DNA of 55,558 bases from Pseudomonas sp. HAR-UPW-AIA-41 (GTDB lineage: Bacteria; Pseudomonadota; Gammaproteobacteria; Pseudomonadales; Pseudomonadaceae). Below, in pieces: positions 8,411-18,972 of this stretch (position 1 is the first letter of the stretch; each line of letters begins with the position of its first letter). The stretch is taken from assembly GCF_002304225.1 (NCBI RefSeq), contig NZ_NSLB01000012.1, positions 1-55,558 on the forward strand, in the 5' to 3' direction. The position numbers were made by a program, and so were the translations under genes. Under the pieces are notes generated by a model that saw nothing but the letters and a program-made list of their open reading frames with translations, searched no databases and was not told the origin of the DNA.

Positions 8411-9007
8411 TTACTCGGCGCCTTCTTCCTTCACGCGGGAAGCGTGGATGTTGGCAACTGCCAGGTCGTTGCCGTGGGCCAGGGCCACCAGCTCAACACC
8501 CTTCGGCAGGGTCAGGTCGGACAGGTGAACGATCTGGCCGACTTCAACCTTGGCCATGTCGACGTTGATGAATTCCGGCAGGTCTTGCGGCTGGCAGGAA
8601 ACTTCAACTTCAACGATGGTGTGGGACACTTCGCCGCCTTGCTGCTTCACGCCAACCGAGGAGTCCTGGTTGATGAAGTGCAGCGGAACGTGGGCGGTCA
8701 GCTTCTGGCCGGCAACCACGCGGATGAAGTCAGCGTGCATTACATAGCCTTTGGCCGGGTGACGCTGCAGAGCCTTGATCAGAACGGTTTCGGTAGCACC
8801 GGCAACGTTCAGGGCGATCACGTGGCTGAAGGCAGCCTCGTTTTCCAGCAGCTTGGCTACTTCTTTGGCCAGCAGGCTGATGGAAGCCGGCTCTTTGTCG
8901 CCGCCGTAAACTACGGCCGGGACCATTGCAGCGTTACGACGCAGGCGGCGGCTCGCACCTTTCCCCAGGTCGGAACGCACTTCAGCATTCAGGGCAAACT
9001 CAGTCAT
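8411..9007 (-). CDS. rplY: 50S ribosomal protein L25/general stress protein Ctc
   Basis: The 198-residue long (TL5/Ctc-type) form of bL25, which binds 5S rRNA. The N-terminal L25 domain ([36 protein letters not shown]) is followed by the beta-rich C-terminal domain ([59 protein letters not shown]) and an acidic tail. It lies between prs and pth, the typical Pseudomonas position. A terminator separates it from the upstream prs gene, so it likely also has its own promoter in the 60 bases before the start, though I see no clear consensus there. Confidence 0.96.
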   Translation of the reverse strand: MTEFALNAEVRSDLGKGASRRLRRNAAMVPAVVYGGDKEPASISLLAKEVAKLLENEAAFSHVIALNVAGATETVLIKALQRHPAKGYVMHADFIRVVAGQKLTAHVPLHFINQDSSVGVKQQGGEVSHTIVEVEVSCQPQDLPEFINVDMAKVEVGQIVHLSDLTLPKGVELVALAHGNDLAVANIHASRVKEEGAE

Positions 9008-9069
9008 TTCACTTCTCCAAATATCCAGCCACTTGCGGTGCTTGCGACCAGCGCTCGCAGTGGTCAGGC

Positions 9070-9093
9070 AAAAAAGCCCCGCAGCTGCGGGGC
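9070..9093 (-). terminator. Rho-independent terminator after prs
   Basis: On the minus strand the near-perfect palindrome GCCCCGCAGCTGCGGGGC (9076-9093) is followed by a run of six T (9070-9075). It lies 22 bases beyond the prs stop and before rplY. Confidence 0.85.
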
Positions 9094-9114
9094 CATGTTC
9101 GTCAGGCCTGTTCC

Positions 9115-10056
9115 TTAGCGGAACATGGCACTGATCGATTCTTCGTTGCTGATGCGGCGGACCGCTTCAGCCACAACCGCCGACATATCCAGTTGGCGGA
9201 TGCGCGGGCAGGCTTGTGCCGCGGCGGACAGCGGGATGGTGTTGGTCACCACCAGTGCGTCCAGCACGGAGTTTTCAATGTTCTCGATGGCGCGGCCGGA
9301 CAGAACCGGGTGGGTCGCGTAGGCATACACCTGTGCGGCACCATGCTCCTTCAGAGCCTTGGCGGCGTGGCACAGGGTACCGGCGGTGTCGACCATGTCG
9401 TCGACCAGCACGCAGGTACGGCCCTGAACGTCACCGATGATGTGCATCACTTCGGAGTGGTTGGCCTTCTCGCGGCGCTTGTCGATGATCGCCAGGTCAA
9501 CACCGAGGGACTTGGCCACGGCGCGGGCGCGCACAACGCCACCGATGTCCGGGGAGACAATCATCAGGTTCTCAAAGCGCTGGCTTTCGATATCGTCGAT
9601 CAGTACCGGCGAGCCGTAGATGTTGTCCACGGGAATATCGAAGAAGCCCTGAATCTGGTCGGCGTGCAGGTCGACGGTCAGTACGCGGTCGATGCCGACC
9701 ACGGTCAGCATGTCGGCTACGACCTTGGCGCTGATGGCTACCCGAGCCGAGCGCGGACGGCGATCCTGACGGGCATAGCCGAAGTAGGGGATGACCGCGG
9801 TGATACGCGTCGCCGAGGAGCGGCGGAAGGCGTCGGCCATTACCACCAGTTCCATCAGGTTGTCGTTGGTCGGCGCACAGGTCGGCTGGATGATGAAGAC
9901 GTCCTTGCCGCGCACGTTCTCGTTGATTTCAGCGCTGACTTCGCCATCGGAGAACTTGCCTACGGAGCAGTCGCCCAGGGGAATGTGCAGCTGACGCACG
10001 ATGCGGCGCGCGAGATCGGGGTTAGCATTCCCCGTGAAGACCATCATCTTGGACAC
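9115..10056 (-). CDS. prs: Ribose-phosphate pyrophosphokinase (PRPP synthetase)
   Basis: Makes PRPP from ribose 5-phosphate and ATP for nucleotide, histidine, tryptophan and NAD synthesis. The 313-residue class I enzyme has the conserved segments [74 protein letters not shown] and the PRPP loop [15 protein letters not shown] start it at the GTG at 10056 ([14 protein letters not shown]), which restores the usual length and has an AGGT box about eight bases upstream; an ATG three codons later is possible. A second, divergent PRPP synthase lies at 29616-30515. Confidence 0.97.
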   Translation of the reverse strand: MSKMMVFTGNANPDLARRIVRQLHIPLGDCSVGKFSDGEVSAEINENVRGKDVFIIQPTCAPTNDNLMELVVMADAFRRSSATRITAVIPYFGYARQDRRPRSARVAISAKVVADMLTVVGIDRVLTVDLHADQIQGFFDIPVDNIYGSPVLIDDIESQRFENLMIVSPDIGGVVRARAVAKSLGVDLAIIDKRREKANHSEVMHIIGDVQGRTCVLVDDMVDTAGTLCHAAKALKEHGAAQVYAYATHPVLSGRAIENIENSVLDALVVTNTIPLSAAAQACPRIRQLDMSAVVAEAVRRISNEESISAMFR

Positions 10057-10095
10057 GGACGGTACCTGCCGGCTAAGGGTGGGCCTAATAAACAA

Positions 10096-10138
10096 AAGCT
10101 GTTCAAAAAGGCCGCTAATGCAGATTTTTGAACAGCTT
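10096..10138 (-). terminator. Terminator-like hairpin between tRNA-Gln and prs
   Basis: A perfect 14-base-pair inverted repeat (arms 10096-10109 and 10125-10138, 15-base loop). Read leftward, the 3' arm runs into TTTTGTTTATT, as in an intrinsic terminator. It could end the lolB-ispE-tRNA-Gln transcript, or act as a partial terminator or processing signal in the prs leader. Confidence 0.6.
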
Positions 10139-10147
10139 CCTGGAATA

Positions 10148-10222
10148 TGGCAGGGGCGGCTGGATTCGAACCAACGCATGGCAGGATCAAAACCTGCTGC
10201 CTTACCGCTTGGCGACGCCCCT
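10148..10222 (-). tRNA. tRNA-Gln (TTG)
   Basis: The minus strand gives a 75-base cloverleaf: acceptor AGGGGCG/CGCCCCT, D arm with AAGCGGTAAGGC, anticodon stem GCAGG/CCTGC with loop TTTTGAT (anticodon TTG), T arm TTGG TTCGAAT CCAG, discriminator G and encoded CCA. It sits between ispE and prs, its standard location in pseudomonads, and is likely processed from the ispE transcript. Confidence 0.95.
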
Positions 10223-10256
10223 GTGTCGTACAACCTGAACACAGCAAACAACTTCT

Positions 10257-11117
10257 TTATGCCAGTTCCTTGAGCCTGTGGTGCAGCATCGAAATGTTGC
10301 GACCCTGAGCGACAAAGCTTGGCAGAGTGGCTGGAAGTTGGCGGGCGACTTTATCAGCATCGTCCCGGTTTGGGAAGCTCCCAAACACACAAGCTCCAGT
10401 TCCGGTGAGCCTTGCTGGAACAAATTTGTTCAACAAGATCAGCGCGTTACGGACTTCCGGGTAGCGCGCTTCAACCACCGGTTGGCAGTCGTTATGACCA
10501 CCCCCCTCAAGAAGGCTGCGAACTTTAATGGGCGGCGTATTGCGTGTCAACTCGGGCGCGGAGAAAACTTCTGCTGTGCTGACAAAGACTTGCGGAACGG
10601 CCACGAGGAACCAGGGTTCGCTCAACTCGACCGCTTGCAGCTGTTCACCGACACCTTCGGCGAAGGCCGCGCGCCCGCGTACGAACACCGGCACGTCGGC
10701 GCCCAGACGCAGGCCGAGGGCCGCGAGGTGGTCTTCATCCAGCCTCGTCTGCCACAGGTGGTTGAGGCCGAGCAGGGTGGTCGCAGCGTCCGAGCTGCCG
10801 CCGCCGATGCCGCCGCCCATGGGCAGGCGCTTGTCCAGCCAGATATCGGCGCCCAGTGCGGTGCCGCTTTCCTGTTGCAGGAGGCGGGCGGCGCGGACGA
10901 TCAGGTTGCTGTCGTGTGGCACGCCGTCGATCGGCGTGCGCAGGTGGATTTCACCGTCTTCACGCAGGGCAAAGCCCAGCTCGTCACCGTGGTCGAGAAA
11001 CTGAAACAGGGTCTGCAGCTCGTGATAGCCGTCGGCGCGGCGTCCGGTGATGTGCAGGAACAGGTTGAGCTTGGCCGGGGCCGGCAGGGTAAGAGTGGCG
11101 TGCTGCATGGAACTCAT
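10257..11117 (-). CDS. ispE: 4-diphosphocytidyl-2-C-methyl-D-erythritol kinase
   Basis: GHMP-family kinase that phosphorylates CDP-methylerythritol in the MEP isoprenoid pathway. The 286-residue protein has [35 protein letters not shown], the ATP loop [22 protein letters not shown] and the C-terminal [11 protein letters not shown] motif. I start it at the ATG at 11117, which overlaps the lolB stop as ATGA; an ATG three codons later (11108) is an alternative. It is followed by tRNA-Gln and prs, the conserved lolB-ispE-prs arrangement. Confidence 0.96.
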   Translation of the reverse strand: MSSMQHATLTLPAPAKLNLFLHITGRRADGYHELQTLFQFLDHGDELGFALREDGEIHLRTPIDGVPHDSNLIVRAARLLQQESGTALGADIWLDKRLPMGGGIGGGSSDAATTLLGLNHLWQTRLDEDHLAALGLRLGADVPVFVRGRAAFAEGVGEQLQAVELSEPWFLVAVPQVFVSTAEVFSAPELTRNTPPIKVRSLLEGGGHNDCQPVVEARYPEVRNALILLNKFVPARLTGTGACVFGSFPNRDDADKVARQLPATLPSFVAQGRNISMLHHRLKELA

Positions 11118-11734
11118 TGACCGAGGTGGCGTGGTTGCCAGTCCTTGATGACCAGTGTGACCTGCAGGTTGTGCCCCTGCAGTTTCAGACGCTGCGGCAG
11201 TGCGTAACCGTTCTGCTCGGTGTAGGCGAGGTAGTCGATCTGCCAGCCGTCCTGCTGCAGCTGCCCAAGCTGGCTGTTGCCGTTGAGGCTGAGTTGGCTC
11301 TTGCTGTCCGGGGCGGGCAGGCCGCGCACCCACCAGAGCAGGTGGGAAACCGGCAGGCGCCAGCCCAGCTGGGCTTCCAGCAGCGCTTCGGGGGAGTCGG
11401 AGTGATAGCGGCCCTGGTTGGCCACTTCCAGTACGGTATCGCCCGGGTGGCCGGTCAGGCGGGCGGCGCCTCGGCCCAGCGGGCCGGACAGGCGGATATC
11501 GAAGTAGTCCTGGCGTTGCAGCCAGAACAGCGTGCCGCTACCGGAATCCTGCGGGGCGCGGATGCCGACCTTGCCGCTGATCTGCCAGCCGTCGATCTGT
11601 GCGACCTGCTGGCGGTGTTGCTGCCAGAGCGCCGGGTTGCCCTGACCCTGGGTGAGGCTTTCCTTTGGCAGCAGTCCGGCGCAGCCGGCGAGCAGGGTTG
11701 TGAGGGCGAGGGCGGCGAGTCGAAGGCAGCGCAT
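11114..11734 (-). CDS. lolB: Outer-membrane lipoprotein insertion factor LolB
   Basis: LolB accepts lipoproteins from periplasmic LolA and inserts them into the outer membrane; it is itself a lipoprotein. The 206-residue protein starts with a lipoprotein signal peptide and lipobox (LLAGC, Cys18). The mature part carries LolB-like features: [46 protein letters not shown] and [11 protein letters not shown]. The start overlaps the TPR gene's stop as TGATG and the stop overlaps ispE, so the three genes are translationally coupled. Confidence 0.95.
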   Translation of the reverse strand: MRCLRLAALALTTLLAGCAGLLPKESLTQGQGNPALWQQHRQQVAQIDGWQISGKVGIRAPQDSGSGTLFWLQRQDYFDIRLSGPLGRGAARLTGHPGDTVLEVANQGRYHSDSPEALLEAQLGWRLPVSHLLWWVRGLPAPDSKSQLSLNGNSQLGQLQQDGWQIDYLAYTEQNGYALPQRLKLQGHNLQVTLVIKDWQPRHLGQ

Positions 11735-13458
11735 CAGGGTTGCTCGCTGCCGGTGAGGCGTTTGAGGGTGCTGCGCAGAATCGGGCTGTCCGGCTCTTCT
11801 TCGTAGGCTTTCTGCCAGACCTCGCGGGCTTCATCCTGTTTGCCCTGAGTCCAGAGAACCTCGCCGAAGTGCGCCGCCACTTCATGGTCGGGATAGCGCT
11901 CGAAGGCCTGGCGCAGGAGTGTCTCGGCTTCGTCCAGGCGGCCCTGGCGGAAGTTGATCCAGCCCAGGCTGTCGAGGATAGCCGGGTCTTCCGGGTTGAG
12001 CTGGTAGGCCTGCTCGATCAGGCTGCGGGCTTCATCCAGGCGGCTGGTGCGGTCGGCCAGGGTGTAGCCGAGGGCGTTGAGGGCCATGGCGTTGGACGGC
12101 TCGCGCTCGATGATGAAGCGCAGGTCGCGCTCCAGCTGGTCGAGGTCGCCGCGCTTCTCGGCCACCATGGCACGGGTATACAGAAGATTCAGGTCGTCGG
12201 GGTATTCCGCCAGTGCCTGCTCCATGAGTTGCCAGGCCGGCTCGATCTGCTGAGCCTTGCTCAGGGCTTCGGCTTCGATCAGGTACAGCTGGATCGCGTA
12301 GTCCGGCTGCTTTTCACGTGCCTTGGCCAGCGCCTTGCGCGCTTCGGGCAGGCGCTCGGCCTCGATCAGGAGTTCGCTGTGGCGCAACTGGGCGGGCAGG
12401 TAGTCCTTGCCCGGGCCGACCAGGTGGTATTCGATCAGTGCGCTTTCCGGTTGCTCCAGTGCCTCGTACACGCGGCCAAGGTTGAAATGCGCGGCATCGA
12501 CGTGGGCTTCGCGCTCGATCAGCTCCTGCAGATAGGCCTGGGCTTCGTTCCATGCCTCGGCTTCCATGCAGATCAGCGCGAGAGAAAAGCGCAGGTCATC
12601 GTCATCGGGGAACTGCTGGACCAGGGTGGAGAACTCGGCCTTGGCCTCCTCCAGCTGACCCAGCTCCACCAGAAGGCGGGCATAGGCCAGGCGCAGGCGC
12701 TTGTCGTCGGGTGCCTGCTCAAGGCCCTGGCGCAGCGGCTTGAGGGCTTCGTCGCCGCGCTCGAGGCTCTGCAGAATGCGTGTGCGCAGCAGCAGCGGGG
12801 CGACCTTCTGTTCGCTGTCCGGCAGCTCGTCGAGCAGCTCCAGAGCCTGCTCCGACTTGCCGTCCTGCTGCAGCAGCACGGCTTCGCCGAAAATCAGCTG
12901 GGCATTGTCCGGGTGTTTCTTCAGCAGGCGTTCGAAGCTTTGCTGCAGGCCGGCGCGGGTGTCGGCGTCGGTTTCCGCAGCGGAGAGGGCGAGGAAGTCG
13001 AAATGAGTATCGCCGTCGGCCAGCAGCGTCTTCTCCATATAGCGGATCGAGTCGTCGTAGCGGCCGGCGCGGGCCAGCTGGATGGCGGCGGCGCGTTGGG
13101 CGTCGAGGTTGTCCGGGGCGTTGCTGGCCCAGATCATGGCGCTGTCGAGGGCGGCCTGTTCGGCGCCGAGGTATTCGGCGATGCGGTAGGCCCGCTCGGC
13201 CACGCCCGGGTCCTGGGTGGCATTGGCCTGCTGCACATAGTTGCCCAGGGCGATATCGAAGCGGTTGCGCTGGCCGGCGAGTTCCGCCGTGAGCAGCGAA
13301 TACAGGGCTTCCTCGCTGAACGAGCGATAGACCTTGGGCTTGGCCGGCGCGGCCTGGACGGGTTCGGCGATCTCAGGCGCTGGGCTGGGCTGCTTGGCCA
13401 GCATCTGGCAGCCGCTCAGCAATACCGAGGCGGCCAGCAACACTAGGGGTCTGTTCAT
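11734..13458 (-). CDS. TPR-repeat outer-membrane-type lipoprotein
   Basis: A 574-residue protein with a lipoprotein signal and lipobox ([11 protein letters not shown], Cys17), a short proline-rich linker and then tetratricopeptide repeats through most of its length (for example [61 protein letters not shown], and near the C-terminus [60 protein letters not shown]). TPR proteins are scaffolds, and this one would face the periplasm. It is the first gene of the TPR-lolB-ispE string and diverges from hemA. Its P. aeruginosa counterpart lies in the same place. Its specific partner is not evident. Confidence 0.88.
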   Translation of the reverse strand: MNRPLVLLAASVLLSGCQMLAKQPSPAPEIAEPVQAAPAKPKVYRSFSEEALYSLLTAELAGQRNRFDIALGNYVQQANATQDPGVAERAYRIAEYLGAEQAALDSAMIWASNAPDNLDAQRAAAIQLARAGRYDDSIRYMEKTLLADGDTHFDFLALSAAETDADTRAGLQQSFERLLKKHPDNAQLIFGEAVLLQQDGKSEQALELLDELPDSEQKVAPLLLRTRILQSLERGDEALKPLRQGLEQAPDDKRLRLAYARLLVELGQLEEAKAEFSTLVQQFPDDDDLRFSLALICMEAEAWNEAQAYLQELIEREAHVDAAHFNLGRVYEALEQPESALIEYHLVGPGKDYLPAQLRHSELLIEAERLPEARKALAKAREKQPDYAIQLYLIEAEALSKAQQIEPAWQLMEQALAEYPDDLNLLYTRAMVAEKRGDLDQLERDLRFIIEREPSNAMALNALGYTLADRTSRLDEARSLIEQAYQLNPEDPAILDSLGWINFRQGRLDEAETLLRQAFERYPDHEVAAHFGEVLWTQGKQDEAREVWQKAYEEEPDSPILRSTLKRLTGSEQP

Positions 13459-13628
13459 AGTGGAAAAGAGTGCTCTCCTGCAGATGCGGCATGATGACAC
13501 AAGCCACAGGGCAAGCCCACGGCCCGATGCCTATCGGCAGATGGGTGAGGCAGGAGGGGGAGGGGTGGTTGTCCGGCAGGCGGTGAAGTAGGACAATGCC
13601 CGGCTTAATTTGTCTGCAGCGACTTTGC

Positions 13629-14897
13629 ATGGCCTTTCTCGCCCTCGGTATCAACCACAAGACTGCCTCGGTGGCGGTGCGCGAACGCGTGGCTTTCACC
13701 CCGGAGCAGATGGTGGAGGCACTGCAGCAGCTGTGCCGGCTGACACCCAGCAGCGAAGCCGCGATTCTTTCGACCTGCAACCGTAGCGAGCTGTATCTGC
13801 AGCTCGACGAGATGGATGTGCAGTCGGTGCTGGCCTGGCTGGCCGGCTACCACGGGCTGCCCCTGAGCGACCTGCAGGCCTGTGCTTACGTTCACGAGAA
13901 CGAGCAGGCGGTGCGCCACATGATGCGCGTGGCCTGCGGGCTGGACTCGATGATCCTCGGTGAGCCGCAGATCCTCGGTCAGCTCAAGTCTGCCTATGCC
14001 GTGGCGCGCGAAGCCGGCACCGTCGGGCCGCTGCTGGGGCGTCTGTTTCAGGCCACCTTCAGCACCGCCAAGAGCGTGCGTACCGACACCGCCATCGGCG
14101 AGAACCCGGTTTCCGTGGCCTTCGCGGCGGTCAGCCTGGCCAAGCAGATCTTCGCCGATCTGCACCGCAGTCAGGCGCTGCTGATTGGCGCCGGCGAGAC
14201 CATCACCCTGGTTGCCCGTCACCTGCACGAGCAGGGCATCAAACGCATCGTCGTCGCCAACCGCACGCTGGAGCGCGCCAGTTCGCTGGCCGAGCAGTTC
14301 GGTGCGCACGCCATTCTGCTGGCCGATATCCCCGATGAGCTGATCAACAGCGACATCGTCATCAGTTCCACCGCCAGCCAGTTACCGATTCTCGGCAAGG
14401 GCGCGGTGGAGCGGGCGCTGAAGAAGCGCCGGCACAAGCCGATTTTCATGGTCGATATCGCCGTGCCGCGGGACATCGAGCCCGAGGTCGGCGAGCTGGA
14501 TGACGTCTACCTGTATTCGGTTGATGACCTGCACGAAGTCATCGAGGAAAACCTCAAGAGCCGTCAGGGTGCGGCGCGGGCGGCCGAGGAAATGGTCGCC
14601 GTGGGTGCGGAAGAGTTCATGGCACGCCTGCGCGAGCTGGCGGCCGTGGACGTACTCAGGGCCTACCGCCAGCAGGCCGAAAGCCTGCGCGACGACGAGC
14701 TGCAGAAGGCGCAGCGGCAACTGGCCAATGGCGCCCCGGCCGACGAGGTGCTGGCACAGCTGGCCCGTGGCCTGACCAATAAGCTGCTGCATGCGCCCAG
14801 CGTGCAACTGAAGAAACTTTCCGCCGAGGGCCGCCTGGATGCGCTGGCCCTGGCCCAGGAACTTTTTGCCCTCGACGAGGGTGAGCGCAAATCATGA
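13629..14897 (+). CDS. hemA: Glutamyl-tRNA reductase
   Basis: First enzyme of C5-pathway haem synthesis: reduces glutamyl-tRNA to glutamate-1-semialdehyde with NADPH. The 422-residue protein starts [23 protein letters not shown] and has the catalytic Cys50 in [10 protein letters not shown], then [24 protein letters not shown], the NADPH-binding [16 protein letters not shown] and the C-terminal dimerisation helices. The ATG at 13629 gives exactly the Pseudomonas family length; an upstream in-frame ATG at 13596 would add an atypical leader. The gene overlaps prfA by ATGA. The 170-base divergent intergenic region upstream must hold promoters for both hemA and the TPR gene, but I see only weak -35/-10 matches. 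Confidence 0.97.
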   Translation: MAFLALGINHKTASVAVRERVAFTPEQMVEALQQLCRLTPSSEAAILSTCNRSELYLQLDEMDVQSVLAWLAGYHGLPLSDLQACAYVHENEQAVRHMMRVACGLDSMILGEPQILGQLKSAYAVAREAGTVGPLLGRLFQATFSTAKSVRTDTAIGENPVSVAFAAVSLAKQIFADLHRSQALLIGAGETITLVARHLHEQGIKRIVVANRTLERASSLAEQFGAHAILLADIPDELINSDIVISSTASQLPILGKGAVERALKKRRHKPIFMVDIAVPRDIEPEVGELDDVYLYSVDDLHEVIEENLKSRQGAARAAEEMVAVGAEEFMARLRELAAVDVLRAYRQQAESLRDDELQKAQRQLANGAPADEVLAQLARGLTNKLLHAPSVQLKKLSAEGRLDALALAQELFALDEGERKS

Positions 14898-15976
14898 AAG
14901 CTTCACTGCTGAACAAACTGGCCACCCTGCAGGATCGTTTCGAGGAGCTCACCGCGCTGCTCGGTGATGCCGAAGTGATCAGCAACCAGCCGCAGTTCCG
15001 CGCCTATTCCAAGGAGTACGCCGAGGTCGAGCCGGTGGTGCAGGCCTATCGCCAGTTGTGCAAGGTGCAGGAAGACCTGGACGGCGCCCAGGCGCTGCTC
15101 AAGGACAGCGACCCTGACCTGCGCGAAATGGCCGAAGAGGAAGTGGCTTCGGCCAGAAACAGCCTGGCCGAGCTGGAAGACAGCCTGCAGCGCATGCTGT
15201 TGCCCAGGGACCCCAACGACGGCCGCAACGTCTATCTGGAAATCCGCGCCGGCACCGGCGGCGACGAGGCGGCGATCTTCTCCGGCGACCTGTTCCGCAT
15301 GTATTCGCGCTATGCCGAGCGTCAGGGCTGGCGGGTCGAGATCCTCTCGGCCAGCGAGGGCGAACACGGTGGCTATAAGGAAGTGATCAGCCGGGTGGAA
15401 GGCGACAACGTTTACGCCAAGCTGAAATTCGAGTCCGGTGCCCACCGGGTGCAGCGTGTGCCGGAGACCGAATCCCAGGGCCGCATCCATACCTCGGCCT
15501 GCACCGTGGCAGTATTGCCCGAGCCGGACGAGCAGGCGGCCATCGATATCAATCCGGCCGATCTGCGCGTGGATACCTACCGCAGCTCCGGCGCCGGTGG
15601 TCAGCACGTCAACACCACCGACTCGGCCATCCGCATCACCCACATTCCCACCGGCACGGTGGTGGAATGTCAGGAAGAGCGCTCGCAGCACAAGAACCGC
15701 GCCAAGGCCATGGCCTGGCTGGCGGCCAAGCTCAAGGACCAGCAGGAAGCCGCCGCGCACAAGGAAATCTCCGACACGCGCAAGCTGCTGGTGGGCTCGG
15801 GCGACCGCTCCGAACGCATCCGTACCTACAACTTCCCTCAGGGCCGGGTCACCGATCACCGTATCAACCTGACCCTGTACTCGCTCAATGAAGTGATTGC
15901 TGGCGGCGTCGAGCAGGTCATCGAACCCTTGCTGCAGGAATACCAGGCCGACCAGCTGGCGGCACTGGGAGACTGA
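14894..15976 (+). CDS. prfA: Peptide chain release factor 1
   Basis: RF1 recognises UAA and UAG and triggers peptide release. The 360-residue protein has the stop-codon recognition motif P190-E-T192 (PxT) in [20 protein letters not shown] and the universal GGQ at residues 235-237 in [20 protein letters not shown], whose Gln is normally methylated by PrmC, encoded next. It overlaps hemA by four bases (ATGA) and is followed by prmC after one base. This hemA-prfA-prmC arrangement is widespread in gammaproteobacteria. Confidence 0.98.
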   Translation: MKASLLNKLATLQDRFEELTALLGDAEVISNQPQFRAYSKEYAEVEPVVQAYRQLCKVQEDLDGAQALLKDSDPDLREMAEEEVASARNSLAELEDSLQRMLLPRDPNDGRNVYLEIRAGTGGDEAAIFSGDLFRMYSRYAERQGWRVEILSASEGEHGGYKEVISRVEGDNVYAKLKFESGAHRVQRVPETESQGRIHTSACTVAVLPEPDEQAAIDINPADLRVDTYRSSGAGGQHVNTTDSAIRITHIPTGTVVECQEERSQHKNRAKAMAWLAAKLKDQQEAAAHKEISDTRKLLVGSGDRSERIRTYNFPQGRVTDHRINLTLYSLNEVIAGGVEQVIEPLLQEYQADQLAALGD

Positions 15977-15977
15977 C

Positions 15978-16808
15978 ATGGCCCGAGTGGATGCGTTGCT
16001 GGCGGCGGCTGACTTGCCCGATTCGCCGAGTGCGCGTCTGGATGCCGAGCTGTTGCTGGCCCATGTGCTGGGCAAGCCGCGCAGCTACCTGCGAACCTGG
16101 CCCGAACATGAGCCGAGCGCCGAACAGGTCGCAGCCTTCCAGGCGCTGCTGGCGCGTCGTCGCCAGGGCGAACCGGTGGCCTACCTGTTGGGGCGGCAGG
16201 GTTTCTGGAGTCTGCAACTGATCGTTGCGCCGCACACCCTGATTCCCCGCCCCGATACCGAACTGCTGGTGGAGACTGCTCTGCAGCTATTGCCGGCCGC
16301 GCCTCTGACGGCGCTGGATCTGGGCACTGGCACCGGTGCGATTGCCCTGGCGCTTGCCAGCGAGCGCCCGGCCTGGCGTCTGACCGGCGTCGATCGTATT
16401 GATGAGGCGGTGGCGCTGGCCGAGCGCAACCGCGCGGCGCTGCAACTGGACAATGCCAGCTTCCAGCCCAGCCACTGGTTCAGCGCCCTCGGTGGGCAGC
16501 GCTTTGCCCTGATCGTCAGCAACCCGCCCTATATCCGCAGCGATGACCAGCACCTGAGCCAGGGCGATGTGCGCTTCGAACCAGCCAGCGCGCTGGTGGC
16601 AGGCCGCGACGGCCTGACAGACTTGCGCGAGATCATCGCGCAGGCGCCGGATCATCTGGAACATGGCGGCTGGCTGCTGCTGGAACATGGCTATGACCAG
16701 GCCGCAGCCGTGCGCGAGCTGTTGCTGGCGCGGGGCTTTGCTCAGGTGGAAAGCCGCCGTGATCTGGGTGGGCACGAGCGAATTTCACTGGGGAGCTGGC
16801 AGGCATGA
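15978..16808 (+). CDS. prmC: Release factor glutamine methyltransferase
   Basis: SAM-dependent enzyme that methylates the GGQ glutamine of RF1 and RF2. The 276-residue protein has the N-terminal substrate-binding domain (LDAELLLAHVLGKPRSYLRTWPEHE), the SAM loop ALDLGTGTGAIALALASERP and the catalytic NPPY in LIVSNPPYIRSDD. The ATG at 15978 lies one base after the prfA stop; longer in-frame starts would run deep into prfA. The stop overlaps moeB by ATGA. Confidence 0.97.
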   Translation: MARVDALLAAADLPDSPSARLDAELLLAHVLGKPRSYLRTWPEHEPSAEQVAAFQALLARRRQGEPVAYLLGRQGFWSLQLIVAPHTLIPRPDTELLVETALQLLPAAPLTALDLGTGTGAIALALASERPAWRLTGVDRIDEAVALAERNRAALQLDNASFQPSHWFSALGGQRFALIVSNPPYIRSDDQHLSQGDVRFEPASALVAGRDGLTDLREIIAQAPDHLEHGGWLLLEHGYDQAAAVRELLLARGFAQVESRRDLGGHERISLGSWQA

Positions 16809-17572
16809 GCATGGACCTGACGGATGACGATCTGCTGCGCTACAGCCGGCAGATTCTCCTGGCGCAGATCGATATCGCCGGGCAGCTGCGCCTCACGCAG
16901 AGCCGTGTGCTGATCGTCGGCCTCGGCGGGCTGGGCTCGCCGGTGGCCCTGTATCTGGCCGCGGCCGGTGTGGGCGAACTGCACCTGGCCGATTTCGATC
17001 AGGTCGATCTGAGCAACCTGCAGCGCCAGATTGCTCACGACAGCCACAGCATCGGGCAGCCCAAGGTCGAATCGGCGGCGGCGCGTCTGCGTGCGATCAA
17101 TCCAACTATCTGCCTGCAGTTGTATGCCCAGGGGCTGGATGCCGACTCCTTGCCCGCCGCGGTGGCAACGGTCGATCTGGTGCTGGACTGCTCGGATAAT
17201 TTCTCCACCCGCGAGGCGGTCAATGCCGCGTGCGTGGCGGCCGGCAAGCCGCTTGTCTCGGGCGCCGCGATTCGCCTGGAAGGGCAGCTGGCGGTATTCG
17301 ATCCGCGTCGCGCAGAGAGCCCCTGCTACCACTGCCTGTACGGGCATGGCAGTGAGGCCGAACTGACCTGCAGCGAGGCCGGTGTGGTCGGGCCGCTGGT
17401 GGGGGTGGTGGGCAGCCTGCAGGCGCTTGAGGCGCTCAAGCTGCTGGCCGGTTTTGGTGAGCCGCTGGTGGGCCGTCTGCTGCTGATTGATGCCTTTACC
17501 AGCCAGTTCCGCGAGCTGCGGGTCAAGCGTGACCCAGGCTGCACGGTGTGCGGAGTCGGGCATGGCCAATAG
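16805..17572 (+). CDS. moeB: Molybdopterin-synthase adenylyltransferase (ThiF/MoeB family)
   Basis: E1-like enzyme that adenylates the C-terminal Gly-Gly of the MoaD sulfur carrier (or a ThiS-type carrier). The 255-residue protein shows [49 protein letters not shown] (nucleotide loop), the [14 protein letters not shown] motif, [14 protein letters not shown], and two Cys-x2-Cys pairs (CYHC and CTVC) expected to bind zinc. It overlaps prmC by four bases and murI by eleven. MoeB and ThiF are hard to separate by sequence; the location in the hemA-prfA-prmC cluster favours MoeB. Confidence 0.92.
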   Translation: MSMDLTDDDLLRYSRQILLAQIDIAGQLRLTQSRVLIVGLGGLGSPVALYLAAAGVGELHLADFDQVDLSNLQRQIAHDSHSIGQPKVESAAARLRAINPTICLQLYAQGLDADSLPAAVATVDLVLDCSDNFSTREAVNAACVAAGKPLVSGAAIRLEGQLAVFDPRRAESPCYHCLYGHGSEAELTCSEAGVVGPLVGVVGSLQALEALKLLAGFGEPLVGRLLLIDAFTSQFRELRVKRDPGCTVCGVGHGQ

Positions 17573-18359
17573 CGCACCGATCGGCGTATTCGACTCCGGT
17601 GTCGGCGGGCTTTCAGTGCTGCGCGAGATTCACGCGCAACTGCCCCACGAGGCACTGCTCTACGTCGCCGACAGCGGCCATGTGCCCTATGGCGAGAAGA
17701 GCGCTGAATTCATTCGCGAGCGCAGCCAGCGCATCGCCGAGTTTCTCCTCGGTCAGGGCGCCAAGGCGCTGGTGCTGGCCTGCAACACCGCGACGGTGGC
17801 GGCGGTGGCGGATTTGCGCGAGCGTTATCCGGACTTGCCCATTGTCGGCATGGAGCCGGCGGTCAAGCCGGCGGCGGCGGCCACCCGTTCCGGTGTGGTC
17901 GGTGTGCTGGCCACCACCGGCACCCTGAAAAGCGCCAGGTTCGCAGCTCTGCTCGATCGTTTTGCCAGTGATGTTCGGGTGGTGACCCAGCCCTGTCCGG
18001 GGCTGGTGGAGTGCGTCGAGGCGGGCGATCTCGACAGTCCGTCTGTGCGCCAGTTGCTGCAGGGCTATGTGGCGCCGCTGCTGGCCGCCGGATGCGACAC
18101 CCTGATTCTTGGCTGCACCCATTACCCCTTTCTGCGGCCGCTGCTGCGAGAACTGGTGCCTGCCGATGTGGCCCTGATCGATACCGGCGCGGCGGTGGCC
18201 CGCCAGCTGCAGCGCCTGCTTGAACAAGACGATGCGCTGGCCGCTCAGCCGACCAGTCACCCGGCTCAGTTCTGGAGCAGCGGCGCTCCGGCCCAGCTGG
18301 AGCAGATCCTGCCCCTGTTGTGGGGCAGTTCAGCCGTGGTGCGAGCCCTGCCGGAGTAG
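17562..18359 (+). CDS. murI: Glutamate racemase
   Basis: Supplies D-glutamate for peptidoglycan. The 265-residue protein starts [24 protein letters not shown], and both catalytic cysteines are present in their family motifs: [13 protein letters not shown] and [15 protein letters not shown]. The ATG at 17562 overlaps the moeB end by eleven bases and gives the expected length. It is the last gene of the hemA-to-murI string; pagL follows after 80 bases. Confidence 0.97.
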   Translation: MANSAPIGVFDSGVGGLSVLREIHAQLPHEALLYVADSGHVPYGEKSAEFIRERSQRIAEFLLGQGAKALVLACNTATVAAVADLRERYPDLPIVGMEPAVKPAAAATRSGVVGVLATTGTLKSARFAALLDRFASDVRVVTQPCPGLVECVEAGDLDSPSVRQLLQGYVAPLLAAGCDTLILGCTHYPFLRPLLRELVPADVALIDTGAAVARQLQRLLEQDDALAAQPTSHPAQFWSSGAPAQLEQILPLLWGSSAVVRALPE

Positions 18360-18366
18360 GCAGGTA

Positions 18367-18393
18367 TTGCAAGGCGGCAATAGTTTCTATAAT
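18367..18393 (+). promoter_or_regulatory. Possible promoter of pagL
   Basis: A perfect TATAAT (18388-18393) follows a TTGCAA (18367-18372) at a short 15-base spacing, within an unusually AT-rich patch between murI and pagL. The -10 match is good but the spacing is suboptimal, so an activator may be needed. Confidence 0.4.
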
Positions 18394-18439
18394 TATTTCA
18401 GATTGTTGCGAATAACCTTCAGGCAATAAGGAAAGTTGA

Positions 18440-18955
18440 ATGAAAGCACTGACTTCGCTGGCCGCCGTGGCGGTTCTGGTTCTGGGCAACGCGCTGAGTG
18501 CGCAGGCCGCCGATGTGACAGCGGCCATTGGCCAGAGTGGCGACTCCACCATGGTCTATCGCCTGGGCAGCCAGTGGGACTGGGACAGCGCCTGGATGCA
18601 GAGCGACAGCGGGCGTCTGACCGGCTACTGGGATCTGGGCTACACCTACTGGGATGGTGATGAAACCGCCAGCAACCACAGCGTTTCCTTCTCGCCGGTG
18701 TTCGTCTACGAATTCGCCGGAGAGACGGTAAAACCCTACGTCGAAGCCGGTATCGGCGTGGCCCTGTTCTCCAGCACCGAGCTGGAAGATAACGATCTGA
18801 GCTCTTCCTTCCAGTTCGAAGACCGTCTGGGGGCAGGCGTGCGCTTCTCCGGTCAGGAAATTGGCGTGCGCGCCATCCACTACTCCAATGCCGGTCTCAA
18901 GCAGCCCAACGATGGCGCTGAGGCGTACACCCTGCATTACCGCAGCCGCTTCTGA
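18440..18955 (+). CDS. pagL: Lipid A 3-O-deacylase PagL
   Basis: Outer-membrane beta-barrel hydrolase that removes the 3-O acyl chain from lipid A. The 171-residue precursor has a signal peptide ending ALSAQA and alternating amphipathic strands. Its catalytic residues can be read directly: His147 and Ser149 in RAIHYSN and Glu161, with the H-x-S and S-to-E (12 residues) spacing of P. aeruginosa PagL (mature His126, Ser128, Glu140). It ends in Phe, as barrel proteins do. A GGAAAG box precedes the start. The position after murI matches P. aeruginosa. A strong terminator follows. Confidence 0.93.
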   Translation: MKALTSLAAVAVLVLGNALSAQAADVTAAIGQSGDSTMVYRLGSQWDWDSAWMQSDSGRLTGYWDLGYTYWDGDETASNHSVSFSPVFVYEFAGETVKPYVEAGIGVALFSSTELEDNDLSSSFQFEDRLGAGVRFSGQEIGVRAIHYSNAGLKQPNDGAEAYTLHYRSRF

Positions 18956-18972
18956 TTGAAACGTGGCAAAAG

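Noticed and set aside
6630..8528. A 632-codon open frame on the plus strand
   Set aside because: It is the antisense of ychF, pth and part of rplY, which all have strong family motifs on the minus strand; GC-rich codon bias opens the opposite frame.
11740..13446. A 568-codon open frame on the plus strand
   Set aside because: Antisense shadow of the TPR lipoprotein gene; its translation is a Leu/Gly/Gln-rich pattern without family features.
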